Positions 21,617 through 33,618 of a DNA stretch of 64,000 bases are shown here, piece after piece. Positions within the stretch are counted from its first letter, which is position 1. The number at the start of each line of letters is the position of its first letter. Origin of the DNA: Crocodylus rhombifer (lineage: Eukaryota; Chordata; Crocodylia; Crocodylidae); assembly GCA_038503035.1 (NCBI GenBank), contig JAVSML010025221.1, positions 186,001-250,000 of the forward strand, written 5' to 3'. The translations under genes were made by a program, and so were the position numbers. The notes beneath the pieces are model-generated. The model ran no database searches. It was not told the DNA's origin and saw only the letters and a program-made list of their open reading frames with translations.

Positions 21617-23519
21617 AACTATGTTTCAGATTATAGTGACAATAAAGAGAATCCAGCAGTGTATCCAATGGAAACATGACATTTTAATTTCCTTTAGAAT
21701 AAAGAACTTTGTCCAAGATGAGTCCATTTATGTTGTTAAGTGAGATCAGTACCACCCTCCTGTGAAGTAGTGCCTTTTATGTTCTTCATTAGAAATTCAT
21801 GGAAAAAGTAAAATCTTCACATTCCTGCTTTGAAGCAACTGAGGTTCCTTATAGTAATGACATGGGATCAAGCCAATACTATTAAAAATTCTCTGTACAA
21901 CTGGCAGATATTATTAATAATAAAATGAATATAGCCATAAAATTGCTGCCACATAGACTAATTAGTACTTTGTTTTTATGATTAGCCACCTCACTGCTGA
22001 AATCACCATTGTTGTGATTTGTTTAGTTCTTGAGAGAAATCATTACTGGCTTCTATATAATTATCAGCTTTTACATCAAGTAAGTAGTCTTCTTTTATCT
22101 TTAAACGTAAATATTTTTAACTTGCCTCCCCCCCACCACTCCCCAAAATCTGTTGTTGCATTTTTGACATGATGTTAACAATAAAAGACGTACTTGAAAG
22201 ATTAGGTGGTTACATATGGTGGCTGCCTTTTGCCATGGTTTCCTTTATTCCTTATGAGAGCAATGGTGTAGATACTCTGGACTGCCTGGCTGCCAGCCTG
22301 AACTCCATCAGATGACTGATTGTCATAAATTCATAGTCAGCTTGTGCATTATCCAAGTTGAGAACAGAGCAGAGCAGAGCAGAGCAGGTAAACATGACAG
22401 GAAGAAATCTTTGTAGCTCCCACCCACCTTGCACAGGTGATGGCACAAGACAGAATAGCCATCTTGCATTAGTTACCAAAATTTACCAGGAGCCATCACC
22501 ACATCTGGGTACAAAGGCCTTCTGGCCTCCTGTCTGGGCATTTGTGTCCTAAGAGGTGATGGGGGAAAAGCCACTTCATTATAGTAGGTCATGGTAGTGA
22601 GTAAGCCACTAGCCACTCTGTGTAGCAGTAGATAGTATTGGAGAGGTTGGCCTTTGGAGTCAAAATAACTTAATGCACAATAGACAGTATGGGGAAGAGG
22701 CTCAGGCAATCTATACTTAGGGATCAATTTGAGTAAGAATTAAAACAGAAGACCCAGGAGGTAAGGTAAATCCTGGTCACTTGTGGTCATTAAAGATCTC
22801 AAGCACTTTTCCAAAGGTCACCAATGCTTACCTTGGTTTGTGAGCCAAACTCGAATTTTGGGTAAATCTTCCTGCTCAGCTGAAAATCCCACTTATGGTT
22901 TCAAATGGATATTTTCACTTCGTGTTCTTGTGTTATTACAGTTGCTTTATTCTGCTCCATCAAGCTTGCCTATTCTTGTATGTGGTTTATGGTCCTTTGG
23001 GCAGACAGTTAGTTCTATTATAAATATAAAGACTTATTATTACCCCCCCACCCCTCCCCATTTTATAAGGAATGTGATGTAATGGTTGGTTACTGCTGAC
23101 TGCTACAGTGGACTCCTATCAGGTGACTGACTTTGATGTATTCATTTTTCTTTAAAAATAAAGCCAAGGGAATAAAAAAAATGTACTCCCTGATTAACAA
23201 AGACAACATGTTCAAGATAATTTTTAAAGCTTGAGCACAGTCAAGGTCAACTAAAGCATGAGTGGCTGGACAGTCTTTTAAAGGTTTGATATATTCCCTC
23301 TAAGTTTTTCAGGATCTTAGTGGGTGATAATATGAAAGTCCATGATTAGTTACATCCAAGATCTTCTCACAGGAGTACTTTACTGCTGAAAGTCCTGTTT
23401 TACATATGCCTTCAGTGGTGGTTCATATGTTGTCTAGTATTATGAAAATCTCTCTTTTTTTTTTATTATGTTCAACCTCTCTTAGGGTAAAGTGACATGT
23501 TACATTTGGACCATACTAG
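21617..23519. other. Unassigned DNA with a pentanucleotide microsatellite
   Basis: Contains a short (AGAGC)n microsatellite at about 22365-22388. Otherwise AT-rich unique-looking DNA with no assignable gene. Confidence 0.4.
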
Positions 23520-23714
23520 ATCTGTGGAACGTTAAGCAGTGTTAAGTGCGAGGCAAAATGCCCACTGCTGTTTCTTTGCTCCTCCCGGCTCTCGGTGTGA
23601 TAGAGGAGCCAGGGGACAAGTAGAGGAGAGGAAATGCTCTCGCCAACAACTGGAATGTCTTCTGGCCAAGTCTTTATGCCTGCCAGTGCACAGTCCTGAA
23701 ATGTGTACCACACT

Positions 23715-23890
23715 ATATTTTTTGGCATGGGGGTTTTTGCTACTGGGATTTACCAGTAGCAAATTTTGCCCCCAGACAGCAAATTTGCAGCCCAGGGCAT
23801 GTTTTAACATGCTGGGCATGCAAGTTGTGGTGCCACAAAGAGATTTGCAGCACCAAAAACTGCACGTGCCTGCATGTCTGGATCTGGTCC
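23715..23890. repeat. Hairpin-rich segment, probable foldback element
   Basis: Two adjacent dyads: TTGCTACTGG/CCAGTAGCAA with a 6-base loop (about 23736-23761), and an imperfect one around 'gcccagggcatg...catgctgggc' (about 23791-23818). Such clustering suggests a small foldback MITE, but outer termini were not resolved. The 124-codon frame spanning it (23539-23913) shows no domain. Confidence 0.4.
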
Positions 23891-25427
23891 TGGGCTTATC
23901 CCTGATCAGGTGAAGAAAGGGAGGAGATAGGAGCAGCGCATCCTGGGATGCTGCATGTTGCTTATTTTATCTCGGTGGAGCAGATTGAAGTTATCCTAAT
24001 ACAAAGTAGGTTAACCCTCACCTGAAGTGGTGGAATTCTGAGATTCTCAGAGGGTACTTAGCATGAGTTAATAAACTTTAATGTCAGGATGCTCAAATTT
24101 TATGTGGTCTTAGTGTGGTCTAGTGTAACATGTAACTGCACCCTTATAAAATAAATTAAGGGCTCAGTTCTGATTCTGTATTTATAATTTTATGTACTGT
24201 ATTTAAATGACATGATCTAAATTATCAAAATGGAAGGGGGCCATGCAGCACAAGGCATATGCTAAGCATTCTTTTGACTATGTGTGCATGTTCCATATCA
24301 AGATTGGGTAATTATATACTTGATTAGTTTAGCCATCTATATGCACCCATCCTGGATTTGTGCATGCAAACATTAGAACTGCATTCTCATATGTGCAGTT
24401 TCAATTAGCACAGTTGAAAAATTGGTCTTACTATTTCCTAATCTGCATGATTCAAGCTGCGTAGTAATGTACAGCAGTGTAACAAGGAGTAGGTGAGAGG
24501 GGCACCATCCCTAGGTATCAGAGGCAGATTTGTGCCCTTCCAGGGAGTTTGTGCTATGGCAACAGGAGCAGTTGGGTGCACCAGCAGCAACAGTCCTCTA
24601 CAATTTTGTAAATACACAAGAAAAATCTATCTAGCCAGCTCTCATTTAGGATCCTTGTCAAAGAGAAAATTTGAATGACTGGTCAGTTTTGAATTAGCAG
24701 ATCAACTAGAAACTGTTTGTAATGTTTTAGCTTATTTACACTTGCGATGAGCCCACTGAATACATATTAAGATTATATAAGCTAATAATGAGGCGCTTAT
24801 CTTCATCTCAAAAGAAATCCTACTTTCTAATCCTGGTTCTAGTCTGGTTTTGATTCGATTTGCTTTGTTTAGCTCCCTGAAGGATAATTTGGAAACAGAA
24901 GTAATATACAGAGGCCTTGTAGGAAGTAGTCTTTGGAAGCTAATACAAATTCATTGTGTCATTATCTTCTGCTGTTGAACATTAACTTCTTAATAATGAA
25001 GTCTTTCAAAGCAACCCCTACTGGCACAATGATGCACTTGAGTCTAGTGACTTGGCTGAGCATGATATAGGGATAATTTCCATTATTCTTTTGTCCAGTG
25101 TAATATCTTTGATGTCTGTATATGAGATACTTTCATCACAGTTCAGTTATCTTAAATATTAACTCAGTGCATAAAACTCATGTGTATTCCTGGCTGTTTA
25201 TTTGGTCTGTTACATATCCTTATAGCATAAAAAGGGACTTATTTCCTTACATGCATGGAATCTTTTATGCTAAGAAAGATTGTAACAAAGTTTGCTTTCC
25301 TCTGTTTTTCCTAACAAAGAACATCTCTTTTATCATTGTATATTTTTCCTATTAATCTGTTATTTCCTTAGTACAATATCCCAAAATTAGAAACAAACCA
25401 TAAATTATCTTCCCTTGATGTTCATCC
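23891..25427. other. Unassigned AT-rich DNA
   Basis: No exon, RNA gene or assignable repeat was recognised. Confidence 0.4.
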
Positions 25428-25681
25428 CTAACTAAAATACAAGGACATTTCTTTTGTCCACCACATCCCTTTCCTGCTGTGCCCCAATGCTGAGATGTAG
25501 CTGGGTGTTTCTGTGTCTTGGGCAGCAGTGGTGCACAGGCGCAGCAGGTGCAGACAGGCTGCTGACAGCACTGGCCAGGCTAGCAGTGCAGAGGCTGCTC
25601 TTTCTGTGCCCCCCAAAATCAGCGCCTGCAGTTGGTGCCACATTTAACCCCCTGTCCCTGAGTTGTTATGCTACTGCCTGA
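25428..25681. repeat. GC-rich island, probable decayed DNA element
   Basis: An abrupt GC-rich interval in AT-rich DNA ('gcagcagtggtgcacaggcg', 'gccccccaaaatcagcgcc'). It gives three overlapping 69-75 codon frames on both strands, as composition alone would. Sharp composition edges suggest an insertion; no termini were identified. Confidence 0.3.
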
Positions 25682-26029
25682 ATGCTCATTATCCTACAAG
25701 CTCCAGGAAATAAAGTCTTCTGACATATTATCTAACTTATATCCATATTACAGTAAAATTCTGTTTTGAAAGATCACTATGTAGGTTGCAAGTCAAGCAC
25801 TCAAAAGTTAGGAAATGTCAGAATTAAGTTATTTTGAATTCATATCTACTAACTTTGAGTTCCAATTCTGAGGTGCAACTCAGATCTGATTTTTGAAGCA
25901 TTTACCATTACAGAACAGTTTATATGTTTAAAGCAATATAAACTACATTGAAGTCATTTGGGGCTGAGTACACAGAACTTTTGCCAGTCAGGTCCGATAT
26001 CTCAAACTGGACACAGAGAAATGAGAAAT

Positions 26030-26185
26030 AGGCAATTCATGACCTGTGAAAAGTTAAGTTTAAGTGGCTCACCTAGCTTCTCACAAGACCTTCATGTCAA
26101 AGATAGGGATAGAATCCAAATTCCCTAGAATGGAAATCAACTGCCTTAACCAGGAGACTTTCCTTTCTCTTCCTGTCATCTTCAT
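26030..26185 (-). repeat. MIR-like SINE remnant, antisense
   Basis: The plus strand reads as antisense MIR core: 'ttaagtggctcacctagc', 'agggatagaatccaaat', 'tgccttaaccaggagac'. Heavily diverged. Confidence 0.6.
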
Positions 26186-27454
26186 ACTCATTCAGTATGC
26201 ATTTTTTTAACTTCTACAGTAAATAAAGGAAGGCAACCTATGGTCTGACTCATTTTCAGAGCAGGCCCATCCTGTGTAGGGATCTTGTGGAAAAAAATCA
26301 GTATGTGATAAGTAATACAAGATGGTATCATAATTCATATGTAGAAAAGAGATTAATTAAGGATGCTCAAGCCATCTTAATTCTGGTATTCCTAACTTTG
26401 GAGTACTTGACTTTGAAAATATAATATTCTTTTAATATAGCTGTGTGTGTTTGTGTATGCATGTCATTTCCTAGCCTTATAAACCTGCACACTCAAAACT
26501 TCAAATTATACCATCTGAGGCATCATATTAGCCCACAGATGATTCAGCAAAGTTGGAACCTTTGGATCCACTACACAGAATCAGCTGCTTCTGGGAACTA
26601 AGTAATGAAAAGCAATAGTGCAAGTAGGTTTTATAGATACTTCCTGATATGACCAGAATGGTGAGATGCTGCAATCCTGATTCCATTCAAGGCTGGGAAG
26701 AGGAATAAGGTTGATCTTTCTGCTCATGCCACCCAAATGTGACTCCTCCAACCCTGTTCCCTCCAACTCTTCCCTGTTCCAACCCTTTCTCCTCTTTATC
26801 CCAGGGTCTTCGTTCTAATTCCTCAGTAGGGCACTAGCTGGGGGTAGGACATCAAAAAGGTAGCTCCTGGAAACCATGTGCCACTGCAGTGCTGGGCTGT
26901 GTTTGGGCATCTTGCTCCATTGGGCTCCCTCACTCAGCCAGTCTTCCCCTAGTCTCAATCCCAGTCCAATTCTCTTTGCTCAATTATTTCCTTCACCCAG
27001 TACATTAGCCTGCTGCCCCTGATCCTCTTATTCAGCCTGCTGCAGCCTCCTATCCCGTCTCTTGTCAGTAGATTTCCAGTTGTAATTTCCTTCTCCTCCC
27101 TCTTGCCAGCCTCCAGCCTGAGGTTATAGCCCTGCTACTACTAGACTCTCTATCCCTGTACTTCCCAATCCCAAATTCCAGTCTTGGTCCTTCTGCCTTT
27201 ATATCAGGCAATTTACTTCTTTGTTCTGACTGCACCAAACAGTCCCTGCTCCAGTACATAAAGCCGCTAGAGATTTTCAGAGGAAGTATTTCCAGAACGT
27301 TAGAACACGGACAAAACAAGCCTCCTTCTCATTTCCTAGCCTCATATTCACAAACAAATTAATAAATAGTTTTGCCTGAGGCAGACACATCACATGGAAA
27401 ATTTTTCCCCAAGTGCTTAATATTCAGCAAAATGATAAGCAACCGACAAGAGTC
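26186..27454. other. Unassigned DNA with a pyrimidine-rich part
   Basis: 26750-27320 is noticeably C/T-rich on the plus strand and GC-richer than its flanks. It could be an old retroelement remnant, but I cannot name it. The 84-codon minus-strand frame (27065-27319) shows no domain. Confidence 0.3.
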
Positions 27455-27697
27455 ATGGGGCATATCTACACATCTCCATATGGCAATGGTGCTATGACAC
27501 TACTACTTTTGGAAGTACTAAAGCACGGCACAGTATGGGCAGTTACTGCACTGTGTGCATGGCATATGGCTAGATTTTGCCACTATGTTGCCATAGTGGC
27601 ACACTATACTGGTGGAGTGCACCACTATGGCAATGTAGCTAGCAATCACGTATAGATCTACTACATTGCCACAGGGCAATGTGTAGATGTGTCCATA
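27455..27697. mobile_element. MITE, GTCTACACATG-terminus family
   Basis: About 243 bp. The left edge is TGGGGCATATCTACACATC and the reverse-complemented right edge TATGGACACATCTACACAT, both leading into 'tggcaatg'-type text. The interior has 'gttgccatagtggcac', also seen in the 17521 element. It is non-coding and less diverged at its termini than the 17521 copy. Confidence 0.75.
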
Positions 27698-28509
27698 GTG
27701 TAGGAAATGTCAGCCAACATTAAAAATTAGGTAGTTATAGGTAGGACAGGTAAATTAGAAGCTTATATTTATAAAGTAGTTTGAACTTCAAGGATCCCAG
27801 ACATGATTTGATTTACCAATTCTGTTCTTTGGATTACTTGATCCACTGCAGCCACTTTAACAGCAGCAACATTTAATACTTTAAATGAACTAGCTGGAGT
27901 GTCAGAAGTAGTCTAGTTGTGGCTATTTGCCCAAGAAACAGGACAACCCATGTTGAACTTTAAGTTAGGTCCTTTAAAGCTAGTTTGAGTGCCTCTATGC
28001 TGTGGTCTACAGTATAGATACATCCTGAGACAGCAGGAGATATGTGGCAGGGCAGCTATAATCTGGTCCGGACAGCACAAGGGTTATTAAAGCTTTTTCT
28101 TTTTTTTCTGAAAAGTGGCATGGGATCTTTATTGACCACAAGAGGTCAGGGCCTCCCAGTGTTACCTCTCATCTGACAATTGACATTTGCTGTAGTATGT
28201 TCCCCACAAGCCCTGCATCCAGGTAACTGGTTCTACAGGAGACTTGAGCAAAACACAATACTTTCTGAATTAATAAGGTATTTCCTATAGAACCAATGTG
28301 CTCGTCAGATCTCTTGGAGCCCAAACAATGACTTGATGCTATTTAATTTGTGAAATCATAGTGTATAGGAGTGTGGAAGCTTGGCTGTAGGTCACACATG
28401 TGGAAGCTGGTTCAGAAATCGTTATCTTGTCTGAGGGATATGACAGGGTACTATTTTTGCTACTTGTATTACAGTAATGTCTGAAAGTTCCTCTGAGGTC
28501 CAATCCCAT

Positions 28510-28675
28510 TGTTCTGGGCACTGTACAAACATATATTATGAGACTATCTTTGCCCTGGAGAGCTTCTGATGTAAATAGACAAGGGGTAGGAGCAAAACAG
28601 AAATGAAGTGACATGTACAAGGTCACCAAGCAGGTCAGTGCCAGAGCAGAAATAGAACAGACATGTTCTGACATC
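28510..28675 (-). repeat. MIR/L2-type remnant, antisense
   Basis: 'ctggagagcttctgatgtaa', 'gaagtgacatgtacaagg', 'caagcaggtcagtgccagag' and 'agaaatagaacagacatg' resemble an antisense CORE-SINE/L2 tail ('agtgacttgcccaaggtcac...gcagagc..gaatagaac'). Confidence 0.6.
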
Positions 28676-30009
28676 TTGTTCTGTTGAATATACTATCTCT
28701 CAAGAGATTCAGAAAAGAGCAGAAAGGGGTACAACCCTGTGTTATGCTCAGTTAGGCCTAAGGTGCTGAATTTCCTATTACAGTATTTTCAAATAAAGGC
28801 CTGTGCTCATAGATCAGATTCTAAATTAGATAATTCATTCTAAATTAATTAGCTTATATGGTGCAATGGTGCCCTGCTTTCTGTTTCACAATGTGCAATG
28901 AGGGTATCTGTATATAACATTGCATTGTACCACTTTGATGCAGGCTGTGTCTCGTTATATCTGTATATAGTACATAAAAAACAGGGACCTCGCTCTTGAC
29001 TGAAATATCTGGATGCTTCTGTGATGCATGCGTGTGTGTGTGTGTGTGTACACACAAAATAATGTATATCTAAAAATAAGATGACAAGCCTGTTTTTCTA
29101 GATACAGTACTTGGCATATGCAAGAAATATCTTCCCACTGAACAGAGTCACCCAATGTTACAAGACACTTACGTGACCAGTTAGGCCTGTTACGTTTTTG
29201 AAGCATATCAGGCAATTGCTAAACATTTTTCTTCCATGTTTGGATTAGCATTTTTTCAGTGTTGGTTTAGATTTTTCCTTGGCCATCTAATATGATTAAA
29301 TTTTCCAGTGTGAGAAGTTTGTTTTACAGAATTTTGGCATTTAGTCTAAGACAGATTCTTTTCAGACAATGTACTTTTCCCCTAGTGGTATTTTTAATTT
29401 ATGCTAACATTTTATGTTACTATTTATATAAAGTTACAGCTCTTATATTAGTTAAATTACATAATAGATGGCCTTTTCCAAAGCTTCTGATCTTCAGTGT
29501 TTAGCGAATACATTGATTTCCAGTGCAAACAATTCACAATACTATAAGGATGGTCAATTTTTTAACACTGTATGTTTTAAAAAGCTTGTCTTGCATTTTT
29601 GTTTCCTGTGAATTTGTCAGATTTTAAACTCTAAACAGATTCAAGAGCTGCTCAATTTAAACATAAGTTTATTTCTCACACTGGACCAGAAAGCCATTTA
29701 TACAGAGACTTGAGATACTTTATCTGTTTTGTATGTTAGAGAGAAAGTTGAGAAGTAACAGTACCATGGTCTGTAGATGACTACACAGGGAAAACATACT
29801 TAAGTCCAGCAGGTTCTTTAATTTATCAGAAAAAGGCCTAGTGAAATCCAATGAATTGAATCTGAAGCTCAGGAAATTCACACTGAAAGTAGTCTGACAT
29901 TTTTCACAGTGGAACATGAGGGACATTATGACTGGAAATGGAGTTTTGCACTTTCACTATTCTCCTGTCTTTAACAAGGACAAAAACTAATAACCTGATA
30001 GTGTCCTAG
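28676..30009. other. Unassigned AT-rich DNA with a (TG)n microsatellite
   Basis: A (TG)n run at about 29032-29049 passes into 'tacacacaaa'. Otherwise no gene or repeat was recognised. Confidence 0.45.
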
Positions 30010-30290
30010 CAACAAAGTTTGGTGCCAGGGGCAAAGCCCTCAGTGGCAGCCTGCCCTGACCCCATGCACAGATCCAGGGGTCACACATCCCCCACCATGC
30101 TTGCTCAGGAGTGCATGCAGTAGTGGGAGCCACCTTTCCCCCATCTCTGTGCCCCCTCAAAATGAGCCACTTTCAGCTCTGTCCCATGCCCTGCCCAAGC
30201 TGGGCAATGCCTGCTGGCAACCCTTCACTTCAGAAGCCAGGGCGGTCGTCCCGCTCGCAACCTCCCCTTGCTGCGGCACTGTAACCTGAC
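30010..30290. repeat. GC-rich island, probable decayed DNA element
   Basis: Sharp-edged GC-rich interval ('ggtgccaggggcaaagccct' ... 'cttgctgcggcactg') in AT-rich DNA. The 62-codon frame lacks similarity. It probably derives from a transposon, but termini were not resolved. Confidence 0.3.
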
Positions 30291-31960
30291 ATTCTTTTCA
30301 TGGAACTAACGTTTTGAAATCGTTCGTTTCAGAATTTCGGAAGCCTAGATATTTTCTGTAGTTTATGAAACAAACACACTCCCCAGGATCCTTGACAATT
30401 GGCTTTGGAAGCCGGTGGAGCCTCAGTTCTGCAGTGTCCTGTCTGCAGCTAGGTTCTTGAATGTCTGAGAGCACGTGAAGCAGGGCAGCTGAAGAAAACC
30501 AGGAAACTTGCAAAATGTGTTGATTTCAATGAATTAGCATTTTACTAATAAAAAAACCATTCCATTGGAAAATTTCCAACAAACTAGTAGAAGTAGGTTC
30601 TCCATCATTTTAATTCATGACTAGAAGTCTTTCTAAAAGATATTTTCTATCTTGGCCATAAGTAAGTGAGCGGGATGCAGGAATTACTGGATGAAGTCCT
30701 GTATTCTGTACTATCCAGGAGGTCACCCTGGATTATGGTACCTAGTGGCCTTAAAAGTTTGTTACTCCATGCATTGTTGTCATCTGTTTATACTTGTATC
30801 AAGTCTGGCCTATCTCTGAATTCCACTACAGAGCTAACAACAACTATAGGCTTTTCAGTGTAAAAATATTTTCATACATGGGTCAAAGGCAGAGTTATGA
30901 AAATAGTGCTGCTACCTGTGCCACTACTGCATAACACTCATCTGTTTCTATTACTTATTGTACTCTTGGGGGCGCTCACAAATTAATGCATTATTTTATG
31001 CTAATGTTATGGCCACTGATGTCTTTGCTGAAGAACTGAACAACATTCATTTTCTTTTCTCTTTAAAAAAATAATTTGCCGGAGGCACTCATTTATGACG
31101 TAAAACACCAGCACAACAATGAAATTACTTGTGGTTAGATGCAGTCTGCAGTTTATGCCATGAGGTTGAGCAGGTTATTTTTGCAGGACTGTAGCAGCTC
31201 AAAAGGAGACTATTTCAGAAGGAAGAGATCAGAGCTTGTTTTTCAATGACTACAGAACAACAAGTATATTGTATTCTAAATAAGGATTCTGCAAGCCATG
31301 TAGGGATAGAATTCTTAACGAACTTCATATTACCCAAGGGCTTGTATCATATTAGGACTCACGATTTTTAGTTGCCTTCTGTGTTTGGTCGGATATCTCC
31401 AAAATAAATGTCTTTCTCCCCTAGAAGGGCTCTTGTCAGAGTTAAAATTGTTAGAGGAATACGTTTTACTTACAAGCAAAGCAGTAGAAGTTCCTAGCCA
31501 TCGCCCCATGTGTATCCAGTAAAAAGATCTACTGGAAGAATGTAAGCCAGAGATTTGTTTTGCCCCTCTGATGGAAATGTCTGTGTGAGAAGGCTTGGAG
31601 AAGGCAAAGGGGAAAAAAACTCTAAGATGTTTTCCTCCCAGAGTGAAATCCTGGCCCTAAAGAACCTGTGGCAAAACCCCCATTGGCTTCAGTGGTACCT
31701 CAGAGTTTTCCAACTCGGGCATTTGTAGAAGGCTTTCCCCTATCTTGCGCTACATCAACTCTCTGACTTTTTTATTCCCCGTAGCCAGACAGCCTTGATT
31801 CCATTCCACATTTGTTAGGAGGGCTTCCTTAGCTTCTCTATCTTCAATGAAAACTTGCAGTTCTTGAAAATATATAGTAATTTCCACTACCCTTACAGGG
31901 TAGGTCAATAGGAGATTTCAAAGTTTTCAATGACTCTCAGTATTCCCTCATGTCCACACA
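30291..31960. other. Unassigned DNA
   Basis: Mostly unique-looking. About 31640-31730 ('gaaatcctggccctaaag', 'cccattggcttcagtgg') resembles an old palindromic amniote repeat. 31060-31220 contains 'tttatgacgtaaaa', a CRE/homeobox-like word, in non-repetitive DNA. Confidence 0.3.
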
Positions 31961-32197
31961 AGGTGTGTCTACTCAAGACGCTTACTGCGCATTAGTCTAA
32001 TAACACCATGCAGTAGCGTGGCGGTTAAAAAACATTCAGTGTTATTAGGCTAATGTGCAGTAAGCACCACAAAATAATCATGTGCCAATGGTACTGGGCA
32101 GTAACTCTAGTTACTGTGCATTTAGTTAGTACTTTATTAAGAAAGTACTAAACTAAATGCACAATAATTAGGGGACAGTAATGAACGTGTAGACACT
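31961..32197. mobile_element. MITE with GTGTCTAC termini and a visible target duplication
   Basis: The left edge is AGGTGTGTCTACTC and the reverse-complemented right edge AGTGTCTACACG. The flanking 8-mers TCCACACA (31953-31960) and CCCACACA (32198-32205) match at 7 of 8 positions, supporting hAT-type transposition. The interior has an inverted pair, 'catttagttagtacttt' and 'aaagtactaaactaaatg', around 32120-32160. Confidence 0.7.
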
Positions 32198-32859
32198 CCC
32201 ACACACTTTGAGAGACAACTTGGTCTGGTATTTTATGCATCAGTCTTCTACTTTATTGCAGACATTGCACTGTGCTAGTTAACCACACTTCTGCATCCTG
32301 ACCTCCAGGTGATACAGTGGGGCCAGAGTTACATAATAGCTTTTTTTTGTTCACTTGGAGTTTTGTTGGGTGCCTGGTGCAATCTCTGTCTCTGCTACAC
32401 TTGTCTGTGGCAGTTTACTTTAAGCTTTCCACTAGACATCAGTTAACAGTTTGCAGCACTACCCATATGTTGTCACACTCAAAATAGCAGGTCACAGCCC
32501 TTTTTTTTCTTTCCATATCTGCCCTTTTGTCCTCCATAGCTAGGTGGGAATCCTATGTGGGTATATTTATGCCTCAGTATCACCTTGTGCCACTGTGAAT
32601 GACTCTTTCTCCAGCTACAGAAGCTTTGAATTTGAAGTGATGAAGCTAAAACCATGTTCAGAACCCAAAGAAAAATATCCTTTGTTCTATCTCTCTATTA
32701 AATAACATTTACAACCACGGTACAAGTTGTACAAAATAATTATAAATATGAAAACAAGGCCTGACTCTGCTTTAACTTGAGAGGTGTAAAAAAAATGTTA
32801 TTTCAGTGAAATTGTTGTAAAACCCATGTATATGGAGATCATTCTCTTTGTTTTTACAC
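32198..32859. other. Unassigned AT-rich DNA
   Basis: No assignable feature. Confidence 0.4.
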
Positions 32860-33115
32860 TAGTACTGAACGTGAAGCTATTTCCAGCATGAAACTAATGT
32901 GCATGCATCTTTATGGCAAACTGCCGTTATTGCAAAACCTCAAAGATTACATTTGGCAGTTATGTTTGGATGTGTTCTGTCCTTCAATATGCATGCTGCC
33001 TGTTTTTAATAGCAGTCATGCTGATGTCTTACGGGAGCTGGCCTCAAAACATTTCAAGTGGAAGTGTTTTTTGTCAGTGTGCTCATTTAGTTTGAAAACA
33101 ATTGCAGAATAGTTT
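32860..33115. other. Candidate conserved non-coding stretch
   Basis: Non-repetitive DNA with 'tgtgcatgcatctttatggc', 'aaagattacatttgg' and 'caatatgcatgctgcc', i.e. several homeodomain/POU-like words. Frames of 74 and 60 codons overlap here without known domains. Called only on texture. Confidence 0.15.
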
Positions 33116-33254
33116 GGTCACACAAAAGAAAGCCTACAGATTTTAGATTTATATTTTAAGCTGCTGAGCTTCTGGCAATTTGATTGGACTCAACACTCTG
33201 GCTTGATATCTGCAAATCCATGGGACACCCATTAGGTTAGGCAGAAGACAGGTC

Positions 33255-33350
33255 AGGCAGGCCAGGGTGACACCTTAATGACTAACTGGTTCAGAGAGGC
33301 ATGAGCTTTTATAGGTAACAACTTACTTAATCAGATGCATTAAGCTGGGG
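33255..33350. repeat. Interspersed hairpin repeat ('actaactggttca' family), copy 1
   Basis: Shares 'gactaactggttcaRagaggcatga' with 43662-43756, where the same text forms one arm of a long hairpin. Here the second arm is replaced by 'acttacttaatcagatgc'. An interspersed family is therefore present at least twice. Confidence 0.5.
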
Positions 33351-33518
33351 GAATCAAATTCTTCCACTGCAGCTCCACATACATGTGTCATTATCGTGAT
33401 GATCTGTGTTGGTTCCTCTTTGAACGGGTGATCTGTAGGACTCTGACAGACATTACACTTAAGACGTGATTAAATGGTTATCGTATCTTAAGTAGTGACC
33501 TGGATGCACGTCCAACCA

Positions 33519-33618
33519 ATTAATGGCATGGTGCAATGAGGAATAAGCCACGAAGTTATTACACAAGATATGTGTAATAACCTTGTGGCTGGTTCCTATC
33601 GCACCGTTAATAGAATGT
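33519..33618. repeat. Long imperfect hairpin
   Basis: Arms of about 47 bp around a 5-base centre (33566-33570). The inner 11 bp (GTTATTACACA / TGTGTAATAAC) are perfect, continuing through 'gtggct' and 'ttcct' pairings with scattered mismatches. A smaller dyad, 'cttaag...cttaag', flanks it at about 33458-33492. Probably a foldback MITE. Confidence 0.65.

Noticed and set aside
22358..22390. (AGAGC)n as a CRISPR-like or functional repeat
   Set aside because: A 5-bp perfect tandem run without spacers is an ordinary microsatellite in a vertebrate genome.
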